This document shows, in pieces, positions 6,695 through 13,946 of a DNA stretch of 14,307 nucleotides. Each line of letters starts with the position of its first letter. Position 1 is the stretch's first letter. The stretch comes from Acetobacterium sp. Lineage in GTDB: Bacteria; Bacillota; Clostridia; Eubacteriales; Eubacteriaceae. The position numbers and the translations under genes are program-made. The notes under the pieces were generated by a model, which did no database searches, was not told the origin of the DNA, and was given only the letters and a program-made list of their open reading frames with translations. The stretch lies in contig JAKLQL010000468.1 of NCBI GenBank assembly GCA_022013395.1, positions 1-14,307 of the forward strand, given 5' to 3'.

Positions 6695-7447
6695 TTAAGC
6701 GACGGATTCCACTTTTTCAAACTGCAGTTTGCGCCATAAGAATATGGCATACAGACAGAGGATGGCCGTTTGAACCATCAGCAACGTCACATTAAAAGTA
6801 GTCCCGGTTTCTAAGGTGATGTTGGCAATAAAATCGTGGAGACCATGCCAGATAATCACCGGAACAATACTTTTGGTTAGCACCACAATTTCAGCACAGA
6901 CCAGACCAAACAGTCCGGCAAAAATAATCAGGATCAATACATAAAGGGGCTCGCTGCCGCTGAGGGCGGTAAAAGCATGGCCCAGTCCAAACAATAATGA
7001 TGAGGCAACGATGGCATATTTTACGCCTTTTGTCTGGAGGATTTTAAACATTAAGCCCCGGAAAAATAATTCCTCGTTGATGCCGACCACTGCAGCAAAG
7101 ATAAATAGTAGCCCGATTTGTGAAAGTGAAAGACTCGGATCAAAGCCATTTAGAAACGGCAGCAGTTCAGCTACTAAAAGCGGCAAAAAATACAGGACAA
7201 CCGAATTGCTGTTATGGTCTAATCCCCTGAACCCAAAGGCCGCAAACCCTAATTTTGAGCGGGCAACCAGTAGCAGCCCCAGCAGAATGGAGATCCCAAA
7301 GGATAGCGTTTGCGCAATCAGCGTCTGGGTCTCATTGAACCCGAAAACAACACTGATGACGCCGGCGGCAGTGGCAAACATAATCGGCAGCAGTCCCAAT
7401 AGAATGGCGCTGCGCAAGGGATGACGGCTGGAAAAAAATAATTTCAT
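6695..7447 (-). CDS. CPBP-family intramembrane metalloprotease (Abi/CAAX protease-like)
   Basis: An integral membrane protein of 250 residues with about 7-8 hydrophobic segments. It has the family's three motifs: EELFFR (Glu125, Glu126, Arg130), FGLGH (His157) and HGLHDF (His201), so the glutamate/histidine active site looks complete. The family cleaves prenylated or peptide substrates in the membrane; in bacteria it is linked to bacteriocin immunity, peptide processing or sigma-factor control, and the substrate here is unknown. Its ATG overlaps the tetR stop codon by four bases (ATGA on the minus strand), preceded by GAGGAA inside tetR, so translation is coupled and the pair forms an operon under the tetR promoter. 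Confidence 0.88.
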   Translation of the reverse strand: MKLFFSSRHPLRSAILLGLLPIMFATAAGVISVVFGFNETQTLIAQTLSFGISILLGLLLVARSKLGFAAFGFRGLDHNSNSVVLYFLPLLVAELLPFLNGFDPSLSLSQIGLLFIFAAVVGINEELFFRGLMFKILQTKGVKYAIVASSLLFGLGHAFTALSGSEPLYVLILIIFAGLFGLVCAEIVVLTKSIVPVIIWHGLHDFIANITLETGTTFNVTLLMVQTAILCLYAIFLWRKLQFEKVESVA

Positions 7448-8022
7448 GATTGTTCCTCTTCTTTCTTGGTAAATAAATTCAAATAACCTTTAAATGCATC
7501 CATCAGGATCGTTTCGATTTCCGCCTGACTGAATTGACACTGATTGGTTGCCACCAGTGAGGCAATCCCGTGAGTTAACAGCCAAATATCAACATAGAGG
7601 TTTTTAGAATGTTCGTGATTTAACCCCGTCATCCCGGCAATCAGTTCAATCACTTCCTGATTGTCGTCCCCGGAAATCATATCCATGGGGCTGTCAACAT
7701 GAATGGATTCGGACATAAACAGCAACTTAAAGAGATTCTTTTCGGCGCTGGCAAAATCAATGTAAGCCAGACCCATCCCTAAGAATGGAACCGGGTGATT
7801 CATACCTGCCAGCATATAGGTGTTAAAATAATCCTCAACTTTTTGATATAGGGCGGTTTTTAAATTATCCATATTTTGAAATGTCCGAAAGACAGGCTGG
7901 ATGGAACACCCCAGGATTCTGGCAATTTCCCGGGCGTTTAAACCTTCGATGCCGGATTGTCTGGTAATTTCCAGAGCCACATCCAGGATGGCATCCGCTT
8001 TGACTTTAATTTTAGGTGGCAT
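7444..8022 (-). CDS. TetR/AcrR-family transcriptional regulator
   Basis: A 192-residue repressor-type protein. An N-terminal helix-turn-helix spans about residues 8-58: ILDVALEITRQSGIEGLNAR, then EIARILGCSIQPVFRTFQNM with the usual 'va..lgvs...lYrhF..k..L' shape. A ligand-binding helical C-terminal domain with a TetR_C-like segment follows (IWLLTHGIASLVATNQCQF). A TTG at 8040 opens a longer frame, but it overlaps the ribosome binding site GAAAGGAA, so the ATG at 8022 is used. It heads a two-gene operon with the CPBP protease. A large palindrome between its promoter and start codon suggests autorepression, and by inference it controls the protease gene in response to an unknown small molecule. 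Confidence 0.9.
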   Translation of the reverse strand: MPPKIKVKADAILDVALEITRQSGIEGLNAREIARILGCSIQPVFRTFQNMDNLKTALYQKVEDYFNTYMLAGMNHPVPFLGMGLAYIDFASAEKNLFKLLFMSESIHVDSPMDMISGDDNQEVIELIAGMTGLNHEHSKNLYVDIWLLTHGIASLVATNQCQFSQAEIETILMDAFKGYLNLFTKKEEEQS

Positions 8023-8049
8023 TATATGGGTTCCTTTCAAAAATTTAAT

Positions 8050-8077
8050 ATGATATGTAACGTGCGATACATATCAT
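8050..8077. promoter_or_regulatory. Probable TetR operator, 28-bp palindrome
   Basis: ATGATATGTA (8050-8059) and TACATATCAT (8068-8077) form a perfect 10-bp inverted repeat around an 8-base centre; 12 of 14 half-site positions pair. On the minus strand it begins about 12 bases downstream of the -10 box of the tetR promoter, so a bound dimer or pair of dimers would block transcription. It is also about 115-140 bases upstream of the divergent GGDEF-EAL promoter. Confidence 0.8.
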
Positions 8078-8089
8078 GTGATATTTTAT

Positions 8090-8118
8090 ATTCTACTGGA
8101 CGGAGACGCATTTGTCAA
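8090..8118 (-). promoter_or_regulatory. Sigma-A-type promoter of the tetR-CPBP operon
   Basis: On the minus strand TTGACA (8118-8113) and TAGAAT (8095-8090) are separated by 17 bases. This is a perfect -35 and a 5-of-6 -10 box. The transcript would start near 8083, just before the palindrome at 8050-8077. Confidence 0.75.
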
Positions 8119-8167
8119 TCGAAAAAAGATCATCGAAATAGAAGCTTTGATATTTTAGCGAAATTCA

Positions 8168-8197
8168 TTGAAAAGAGACGCCCTTAAATGGTAAAAT
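8168..8197 (+). promoter_or_regulatory. Candidate promoter of the GGDEF-EAL gene
   Basis: TTGAAA (8168-8173) and TAAAAT (8192-8197) have an 18-base spacer and lie 37 bases upstream of the ATG. Each hexamer is one base off consensus. The promoter is divergent from the tetR promoter. Confidence 0.5.
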
Positions 8198-8233
8198 GAG
8201 GCTCGCAACTGACAAAAAAACGGGAGGTCAACC

Positions 8234-10258
8234 ATGCTTCAAACAGATATCGAGTTACTGATCGTGACGATTCTCTTTTTTACGATTATTCTTCTGGATT
8301 TTTTAAGAAATAAAAAACTGCCGCTTTTATCAAATCGGTGCTTTACCGTGATGCTTTATTTTACCGCGGTGAACCTTGGTTTTAATGTCCTCAAAATTTA
8401 TGCCACGGTTTACGCGGACATTTTTACCCCTACGGTAAGCCGGTTGTTTAGCCAGGTCTTTTATGGAACGCTGATCATGATTGTGGTGTCGCTTTTCTGG
8501 TATATTGAAATTTTAGGGAATAACCAGAAACGGATGCGGTGGAAAAAAGTGCTGGGCAGTATGCTGCCCCTGGCTTTTTTAATGGGGATGATCCTCTTTG
8601 GGGATTTGAATTACGAACGCCACGATCAGCAGCTGTATGCTCATGGCTCCATGGTGGTGGGCTTCACCGCAACCCTGTTTTTCTATTGCGCCTGGATTTT
8701 TGTCGATACGTTTCGTTATCAAAAGACCATCCAAAAAAACCATCGGCTGGCGATCCGACTGGGGATCGTGATGCTGATTGCCGGTGGTGGCATTCAACTC
8801 TTTAATTATGGCCTGCTCTTTTCAGAAGTAGCGGTCACCCTGATGATTCTATTTATCTACCTGGCCTTTGAAAATCCCAAGGAATACATGGATGAGGAAA
8901 CTGGCACTTTCAACAAACGCGCTTTTCATCTGATCTTGAACGAAAAAAAAGAAGCCGAAAAGCCCTTGATCCTGGTGAGCGTGGTGGTGGATGATTTAAA
9001 ACGCATCCAAACCATGGTGGGGCATGACAATGCCAATCACGTCCTTGAAATCATCGGGATGATGATGAAGGAACGATTCCAGTTCGGCCCCCATTGCGAT
9101 GGAAAAATGAATCGCAAGATCCGACACGCCGCGCAGTTCAGTCTTTATCATTCCCGCAGCAATGTGATGACCTTTTTAACCGAAGCCACCCTGGCCGACA
9201 TTCAGGATCAATTGGAACTGCTAGCCTGGCAGCTTAAAAAACCGATTCAGTTTGCCCAATACACCATTGCCATTAAAGCTCATATTGATGTAATTTTCAC
9301 CGATAACTATAAAAATCTGGATAGCTGCGACGAGGTCTATGAGATGATGAATTATATGGCCGCTCATAACGAAGCGACCGCTGACACGATCATCCATCTC
9401 TTAAATGAGGAGATCATCAATCGCAAACTTCGCTATACCACCATTGAAAATATCTTAAGAGACGCCATCGATCAGGATGGCTTTGAAATGGTCTACCAGC
9501 CGATTTATCATGCCCAAACGAAGCAGTATCTTTCAGCCGAAGCACTGGTTCGTTTAACCGATACCACCACGGTTGGTTTTATCTCTCCGGAAGAGTTTAT
9601 TCCGATTGCTGAAAAAAAAGGCCTGATCATGGAGCTGGGGGCGATTGTCTTTGAAAAAGTCTGTGCCTTTGCCGGAGAAACGTCGCTTCAGGACAGGGGG
9701 ATTGAGTACATTGAAGTGAATCTCTCGGGAATTCAGTGCGTCCATCCCGATCTCCCCAGTCAATTACAGGATATTATGAAAAAATATCAGATCACCCCGG
9801 GTTTTATCAATCTGGAAATAACCGAAACCGCCTTTGTTGAATCCGGTGAAATGCTTCAGGAGAACATGCTCCAGCTGCGACAGAAGGGCTGCAGCTTCTC
9901 AATGGATGATTTCGGCACTGGGTATTCCAACCTGTCACGGATGGCTGAAGTGGTCTACGATCTGGTGAAATTGGATAAAAGTCTGATCTGGCCGTGTTTC
10001 GACCAGGAAAACAGTGAGCAAAACAGCAAGGCCACCGCCATTCTGGAAAATATCATCAAGCTGCTGTTGCAATTAAATGTTAAAATTGTTGCCGAAGGGG
10101 TCGAGACCAAAGAGATGGCGACCTATCTCGACAACCATGGGGTTACCCATTTACAGGGGTATTATTATTCCAAGCCCGTCAGTGAAGCGGCGTATATCGC
10201 TTTTTTAAGCGCGGATCAATGTGGTAGTATCGAATTGACGCGCGAATTGATCGAATAG
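8234..10258 (+). CDS. Membrane GGDEF-EAL protein with degenerate GGDEF and intact EAL phosphodiesterase domain
   Basis: A 674-residue cyclic-di-GMP protein. The first ~212 residues form about seven hydrophobic segments, a membrane sensor. A GGDEF-type fold follows at about 222-390, starting at DEETGTFNKRAF, but where the R-x-GGDEF loop should be the sequence is HAAQFSLYHSRSN (298-310), so no cyclase activity is expected. The EAL domain (about 404-655) has EAL 436-438, NLSG 497-500, LEITE 527-531, DDFGTG 558-563, VKLD with Lys579, EGVE 621-624 and QGYYYSKP 641-648; all expected metal and catalytic residues appear present, so it should hydrolyse c-di-GMP. GGGAGG at 8222-8227 sits 6 bases before the ATG. 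No terminator separates it from the LysR gene 42 bases downstream. The ligand sensed by the membrane domain is unknown. Confidence 0.9.
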   Translation: MLQTDIELLIVTILFFTIILLDFLRNKKLPLLSNRCFTVMLYFTAVNLGFNVLKIYATVYADIFTPTVSRLFSQVFYGTLIMIVVSLFWYIEILGNNQKRMRWKKVLGSMLPLAFLMGMILFGDLNYERHDQQLYAHGSMVVGFTATLFFYCAWIFVDTFRYQKTIQKNHRLAIRLGIVMLIAGGGIQLFNYGLLFSEVAVTLMILFIYLAFENPKEYMDEETGTFNKRAFHLILNEKKEAEKPLILVSVVVDDLKRIQTMVGHDNANHVLEIIGMMMKERFQFGPHCDGKMNRKIRHAAQFSLYHSRSNVMTFLTEATLADIQDQLELLAWQLKKPIQFAQYTIAIKAHIDVIFTDNYKNLDSCDEVYEMMNYMAAHNEATADTIIHLLNEEIINRKLRYTTIENILRDAIDQDGFEMVYQPIYHAQTKQYLSAEALVRLTDTTTVGFISPEEFIPIAEKKGLIMELGAIVFEKVCAFAGETSLQDRGIEYIEVNLSGIQCVHPDLPSQLQDIMKKYQITPGFINLEITETAFVESGEMLQENMLQLRQKGCSFSMDDFGTGYSNLSRMAEVVYDLVKLDKSLIWPCFDQENSEQNSKATAILENIIKLLLQLNVKIVAEGVETKEMATYLDNHGVTHLQGYYYSKPVSEAAYIAFLSADQCGSIELTRELIE

Positions 10259-10300
10259 CCAGTAAAACACCGCAATTTATTCTCAATAGAGGAGGCAAAA

Positions 10301-11197
10301 ATGGATATCCGGAAGATTGAATATTTTCTTTGTGTCGTCGATGAAGCCAGCTTTACCAAGGCGGCCAAACGGTTGCACGTTTCACAATCGGGCATCAGTC
10401 AGCAAATTGCCAGTTTGGAGGACGACCTGGACGTAACGTTAATCAGGCGATTAAAAAACAAATTCGAACTTACCGAAGCGGGGGCTTATTTTTACCAGTC
10501 CTGTCGAGAGTTTGTCAATCAGTATCACCTGATCCAAAAGAAAACCCGGGAAATTCATTTTCGCAGTCAGTTGGATATCAACATCGGGTATGCCGGCCCC
10601 ATTGAAGCAACCATTATTGAACCGCTGGTCAGCCTGATCCAGGCCCACTACCCGGATCTGAATTTCAACTTCGAAAAAAACAGCTTCCGGGAAGTCATCG
10701 ACGCCCTGGCCAACCGCTCCATGGATATGGTTATCTCCTACACCTATGATCTGGTGAAATCCAGCGACGTGGTGACCATCCCGATCCGCCGGGAGCCTTT
10801 GGGTCTGCTGGTCAGCACCCAACATCCCCTGGCCGGAAAGACACGCATCAATGCGGCGGAGGTGGCCGGTGAAAAGATTATTATGCTTAATCCGGACTAT
10901 GGCCAGAAGAGCTATGAAAACATGATCAAGTGTTGCCAGCTTGACGGCTTTGACCCCAACATCATTCATGAAGTGGCCACCTGCGAGGCGATGTTTCTGA
11001 AGGTCGATGCCAACAGTGGGGTGTCGTATTTTTCCAAAGGCTATGTTGAAAAGATTTTTAAAAATATTCATTATGTCGAACTGGTGGGAACCCATCACAT
11101 CGACTGCATTGACCTGTCCTGGCTAAAAAACAACAGCAATGCCTTCATTCCCAAAAATGCCAAACTGATCCAGGACAACCTCCATAAGCTATTCTGA
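10301..11197 (+). CDS. LysR-family transcriptional regulator
   Basis: A 298-residue LysR-type regulator, normal for the family. The winged helix-turn-helix is at residues 1-60 (IEYFLCVVDEASFTKAAKRL, then HVSQSGISQQIASLEDDL), followed by a linker helix and a periplasmic-binding-protein-like effector domain (about 90-298: INIGYAGPIE, later PLGLLVSTQHPLAG). It starts at an ATG with AGGAGG just upstream and lies 42 bases behind the GGDEF-EAL gene. The next gene, on the same strand after 97 bases, is an enoate-reductase-like flavoenzyme with its own promoter, which carries a T-N11-A-type inverted repeat. LysR regulators often control an adjacent catabolic gene, so the flavoenzyme is the likely target; the inducer is unknown. 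Confidence 0.92.
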   Translation: MDIRKIEYFLCVVDEASFTKAAKRLHVSQSGISQQIASLEDDLDVTLIRRLKNKFELTEAGAYFYQSCREFVNQYHLIQKKTREIHFRSQLDINIGYAGPIEATIIEPLVSLIQAHYPDLNFNFEKNSFREVIDALANRSMDMVISYTYDLVKSSDVVTIPIRREPLGLLVSTQHPLAGKTRINAAEVAGEKIIMLNPDYGQKSYENMIKCCQLDGFDPNIIHEVATCEAMFLKVDANSGVSYFSKGYVEKIFKNIHYVELVGTHHIDCIDLSWLKNNSNAFIPKNAKLIQDNLHKLF

Positions 11198-11211
11198 TCA
11201 CCCCATCAGAT

Positions 11212-11226
11212 CTGTCTATTAGACAG
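11212..11226. promoter_or_regulatory. Possible LysR-box inverted repeat overlapping the -35
   Basis: CTGTCT and AGACAG are a perfect inverted repeat around ATT. The internal T (11213) and A (11225) match the T-N11-A pattern of LysR sites. The right arm includes most of the -35 hexamer TAGACA. There is no T-run, so it is unlikely to be a terminator for the lysR gene. Confidence 0.55.
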
Positions 11227-11248
11227 GGCGATGATGCCGACGTATAAT
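11220..11248 (+). promoter_or_regulatory. Promoter of the flavoenzyme gene
   Basis: TAGACA (11220-11225, 5 of 6 to consensus) and a perfect TATAAT (11243-11248) are separated by 17 bases, 46 bases upstream of the ATG. Confidence 0.7.
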
Positions 11249-11252
11249 CATC

Positions 11253-11282
11253 TCAACTAAACTTTTCAGATATTATAGTTGA
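11253..11282. promoter_or_regulatory. Inverted repeat at the transcription start of the flavoenzyme gene
   Basis: TCAACTA (11253-11259) and TAGTTGA (11276-11282) are perfect 7-base arms with 16 bases between. They lie between the -10 box and the ribosome binding site AGGAG (11285-11289). This could be a second operator or a leader hairpin near the translation start. Confidence 0.45.
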
Positions 11283-11294
11283 ATAGGAGATCGT

Positions 11295-13259
11295 ATGAAA
11301 AATTGCAAATACCCCCATCTGTTTTCCCCGATTGTGTTGGGGAACACCCTGTTTAGAAACCGTATTTTTGCATCACCGACTGGCTACCAGAATCTCAATG
11401 GCGATGGTTATCTCAATGAGGGCGCGGCCGCTTATTATGAACGCAAAGCCCGGGGCGGCGCGGCCAGCGTGACTTCCTTTGAAGGGATTGTCGATGGCGA
11501 ACTGGGTCGCGGCGGGGCTACCCATATCTGTCTGGACACCCCTAATATCAGCAACAACCTGTCCCGGCTGGCCTATGGGGTCAAAACTTATGGGGCAGTG
11601 GCTTCCCTGGAACTGCAGCATACCGGAATGTTTGCCAATCGGGATCTGTCTTTTTTTGGCGCGTCCTCAAAAGGGGTTGCCTATGGCCCGGTAGAATGTG
11701 AGCTGGCTGGCCGGATGATTCAGGCCATGGATGAAGAAATTATCGAACGGACGATTAAGAAATTTGCTCAGGGTGCCGGTCTGGCAAAACGCTGTGGCTT
11801 TGGGATGGTCACCGTCCATGCCGGTCATGGCTGGCTGCTGCACCAGTTTCTTTCACCGATTACCAATACCCGTACCGATAAATGGGGCGGCAAAGATGTT
11901 GAGAACCGGGCCCGGTTGGTTATTGCTGTCTGCGATGCCATCCGCAAAGAAGTCGGACCGGGTTTCCCGATTGAAATCCGTTTAAGTGGTTCCGAATGCT
12001 ATGACGGCGGATTCGGGATTGAAGATGGGATTGCGATTGCCAAGCAGCTGGAAAACCACGTTGATTTACTGCACATCTCGGCTGGTAATCACGAGGTCGC
12101 TGAAGTGTTTGCGATCACCCATCCCAGCATGTTTACCGAAGACGGCTGCAATGTCAAATATGCGGCCGAAATCAAGAAACACGTTAAAACGCCGGTGGCC
12201 ACGGTCGGCGCCCTGGATGATCCGGAACTGATGGAAGAAATCATCCGTTCGGGACAGGCCGATGTGGTGGAAATGGCACGGGGACTGCTGTGCGATCCCG
12301 ATTTCCCCAATAAATTACGTAGCGGTAATGAAGACAAGATTATTAAGTGCATGCGCTGTTTATCCTGTTTTTCCAGCGAACTCACCAACGGCGAACCGTA
12401 TTGCGCCCTGAATCCGGAAACCGGTCGGGAACTGGAAATGAAATTCGCCATTCCCACCGCAGTGACCAAGAAAGTGTTGGTCGCTGGCGGTGGTATTGGT
12501 GGGATGCAGGCGGCGCTGACCTGTGCCGACCGCGGTCATGAAGTGATTTTAGTTGAGAAAAGTGATCGCCTGGGTGGGGTACTCCGCTGTGAAGAAGAGG
12601 TGGCCTTTAAGAAAAATTTGGACGCGTATCTGAACCAGCAGGAACAACGGATTCAGGATGCCAATATTGAGGTGCGCCTGAGTACCGCGGTGACACCAGA
12701 ACTGGCTGAAACCATCAATCCGGATATCATCATTGCAGCCATGGGTGCCGAACCGGTTAAACCGGCCATCCCCGGCATTGACAATAAAAATGTCATCTGT
12801 GCCCAGGATGCCTATACCGCTATTGAGTCAATCGGTGATGAAGCGGTGATCATCGGGGCCGGTCTGGTTGGGGTGGAGCTGGGACTACACCTGATTGCCA
12901 ACGGCAAAAAAGTTAAAATCGTTGAATTGTCCGACCGGGTTAATGACGGCGGCAATTTCCTCCATATGCTGGGCCTGGAATTTGAAATCATCAAACGGGG
13001 TCTGGACATTCAATTTAATACCAAGGTTAAGAAAATTCAGGAAAACGGTGTTTTATGTGAACTAAACGGGGCTGACCAATTCGTAGCCGCCGACACGGTG
13101 ATCTACGCTGTGGGCCAGAAACCCCGCCGTGACGCTGCCCTGGCGCTGAATTTCTCCGCACCGGAATTCTACCTGGTCGGGGATGTGATCGCTCCTCGGG
13201 ATATTACCAGTGCCAACACCGAAGCCTTTATGACCGCCCGAAACATCGGTCGTTTCTAA
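11295..13259 (+). CDS. NADH:flavin oxidoreductase, 2-enoate/2,4-dienoyl-CoA reductase type (FMN, 4Fe-4S, FAD)
   Basis: A 654-residue three-part enzyme of the size of clostridial 2-enoate reductases and bile-acid-type BaiCD/BaiH proteins. Residues 1-345 form an FMN-binding old-yellow-enzyme TIM barrel (LFSPIVLGNTLFRNRI; HAGHGWLLHQFLSPITNTR with His176 and His179; RWGG-like DKWGG 195-199). Residues 352-370 hold four cysteines (C352-x2-C355-x2-C358-x11-C370) for a 4Fe-4S cluster. Residues 392-654 form the pyridine-nucleotide disulfide part, with FAD motif GGGIGG (398-403) and NAD(P) motif GAGLVG (521-526). It should pass electrons from NAD(P)H via FAD and the cluster to FMN, reducing an activated C=C bond such as an unsaturated acid or enoyl-CoA. 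Substrate and gene symbol cannot be decided. Monocistronic behind its promoter, with a strong hairpin after the stop; likely controlled by the upstream LysR protein. Confidence 0.9.
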   Translation: MKNCKYPHLFSPIVLGNTLFRNRIFASPTGYQNLNGDGYLNEGAAAYYERKARGGAASVTSFEGIVDGELGRGGATHICLDTPNISNNLSRLAYGVKTYGAVASLELQHTGMFANRDLSFFGASSKGVAYGPVECELAGRMIQAMDEEIIERTIKKFAQGAGLAKRCGFGMVTVHAGHGWLLHQFLSPITNTRTDKWGGKDVENRARLVIAVCDAIRKEVGPGFPIEIRLSGSECYDGGFGIEDGIAIAKQLENHVDLLHISAGNHEVAEVFAITHPSMFTEDGCNVKYAAEIKKHVKTPVATVGALDDPELMEEIIRSGQADVVEMARGLLCDPDFPNKLRSGNEDKIIKCMRCLSCFSSELTNGEPYCALNPETGRELEMKFAIPTAVTKKVLVAGGGIGGMQAALTCADRGHEVILVEKSDRLGGVLRCEEEVAFKKNLDAYLNQQEQRIQDANIEVRLSTAVTPELAETINPDIIIAAMGAEPVKPAIPGIDNKNVICAQDAYTAIESIGDEAVIIGAGLVGVELGLHLIANGKKVKIVELSDRVNDGGNFLHMLGLEFEIIKRGLDIQFNTKVKKIQENGVLCELNGADQFVAADTVIYAVGQKPRRDAALALNFSAPEFYLVGDVIAPRDITSANTEAFMTARNIGRF

Positions 13260-13267
13260 CTAAATCA

Positions 13268-13323
13268 AAGCAACGAATCACAACGCAGATTTCTGTCGAA
13301 CGCGCAGAAATCTGCGTTGCTTT
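13268..13323 (+). terminator. Strong hairpin ending the flavoenzyme transcript
   Basis: CAACGCAGATTTCTG (13281-13295) and CAGAAATCTGCGTTG (13305-13319) pair perfectly over 15 bases around a 9-base loop. Only CTTTAATTT follows, so it is a hairpin with a weak T-tract. AAAGCAACG (13268-13276) could also pair with CGTTGCTTT (13315-13323), giving a competing fold. Confidence 0.7.
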
Positions 13324-13340
13324 AATTTGAGATTAAACCT

Positions 13341-13368
13341 TTTGAAAAACCGGATTTAATGCTACAAT
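13341..13368 (+). promoter_or_regulatory. Weak candidate promoter of the VOC gene
   Basis: TTGAAA (13342-13347) and TACAAT (13363-13368) have only a 15-base spacer; using TTTGAA (13341-13346) gives 16. The site is about 50 bases upstream of the ATG, between the preceding terminator hairpin and the gene. Confidence 0.35.
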
Positions 13369-13418
13369 GCCATATATAAAATGAACAAACTAAGATTTTA
13401 GTCGCAAAGGAGAAAATT

Positions 13419-13784
13419 ATGAAATTATCATGGGTAACGGTTACCGTTAAGGATATGGATGAATCAATCCGGTTTTATACCGATGTTGTCGGTTTGACAG
13501 TCGACAGCCGCCGGCCAGCCGGGCCAGATATTGAACTGGCTTTTTTAGGCGATGGTGAAACGAAGTTGGAACTGGTTTGCAATCGGACTATCCAGGAGTT
13601 TGGTATCGGGTCCAGCATTTCACTGGGGTTTGAAGTTGACTCGCTGGACGAAACCATGGCAGCTTTAAAAGCCAAAGGGATTGCGCTGCACAGTGGCCCG
13701 TTTCAACCGGCACCATCGATTAAGTTCTTATTTATCACCGATCCCAATGGGTTGAAGATTCAGTTTCTGGAACATATCGAGTAG
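13419..13784 (+). CDS. VOC-superfamily protein (glyoxalase/bleomycin-resistance-like)
   Basis: A 121-residue protein with the two beta-alpha-beta-beta-beta modules of the vicinal oxygen chelate fold: VTVTVKDMDESIRFYTDVVG (6-25) and SLGFEVDSLDETMAALKAKG (68-87), then FITDPNGLKIQFLE (105-118). The metal ligand His usually seen in the first strand (H-V-T-v) is replaced by Trp5, and the second-module position is Ser68. Glu51 and Glu118 remain. It is therefore unlikely to be a standard metal-dependent glyoxalase I and may be a binding or resistance-type member. AAAGGAG precedes the ATG, and it is followed by two terminators in tandem. Its link to the neighbouring flavoenzyme is unclear; it has its own transcription signals. 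Confidence 0.85.
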   Translation: MKLSWVTVTVKDMDESIRFYTDVVGLTVDSRRPAGPDIELAFLGDGETKLELVCNRTIQEFGIGSSISLGFEVDSLDETMAALKAKGIALHSGPFQPAPSIKFLFITDPNGLKIQFLEHIE

Positions 13785-13812
13785 GTAGAAATAAAAGCAT
13801 GACAACAAAAGG

Positions 13813-13839
13813 AGTGATCCGCCGCCAGGATCGCTTTTT
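13813..13839 (+). terminator. First of two tandem terminators after the VOC gene
   Basis: AGTGATCC (13813-13820) and GGATCGCT (13828-13835) pair over 8 positions with one G-T wobble, followed by a T-run ending at 13839. It lies about 30 bases after the VOC stop. Confidence 0.8.
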
Positions 13840-13843
13840 AAAG

Positions 13844-13877
13844 CTCACAGGCTGAAGGCCTGTGAGTTTATTTTTTT
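13844..13877 (+). terminator. Second tandem terminator after the VOC gene
   Basis: CTCACAGGC (13844-13852) and GCCTGTGAG (13858-13866) are perfect 9-base arms with a 5-base loop, followed by TTTATTTTTTT. Three further pairs extend the base of the stem. It sits at the end of the repeat copy at 13880-13946, as the other copy also does with its own hairpin. Confidence 0.85.
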
Positions 13878-13879
13878 GC

Positions 13880-13946
13880 CAAACGGTCGATATAATCTTT
13901 CTCACGGCACCATTAAATGATACAATAAATCCATTAGAGTCGATTA
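13880..13946 (-). repeat. Diverged 67-bp repeat, copy 2 (possible gene remnant)
   Basis: Aligns without gaps to 301-367 (54 of 67 identical by hand count). On the minus strand IDSNGFIVSFNGA is followed, in a frame shifted by one, by REKDYIDRLAKK and a TAA stop lying in the terminator T-tract. The copy-1 counterpart also needs a one-base shift at the same place. The product is not recognised. Confidence 0.65.

Noticed and set aside
7011..7424. 137-codon plus-strand open frame opposite the CPBP gene
   Set aside because: The minus strand has all three CPBP catalytic motifs; the plus frame has none and no start signal.
10451..11098. 215-codon minus-strand open frame inside the LysR gene
   Set aside because: The sense strand encodes a full-length, well-conserved LysR protein; the antisense product has no family features.
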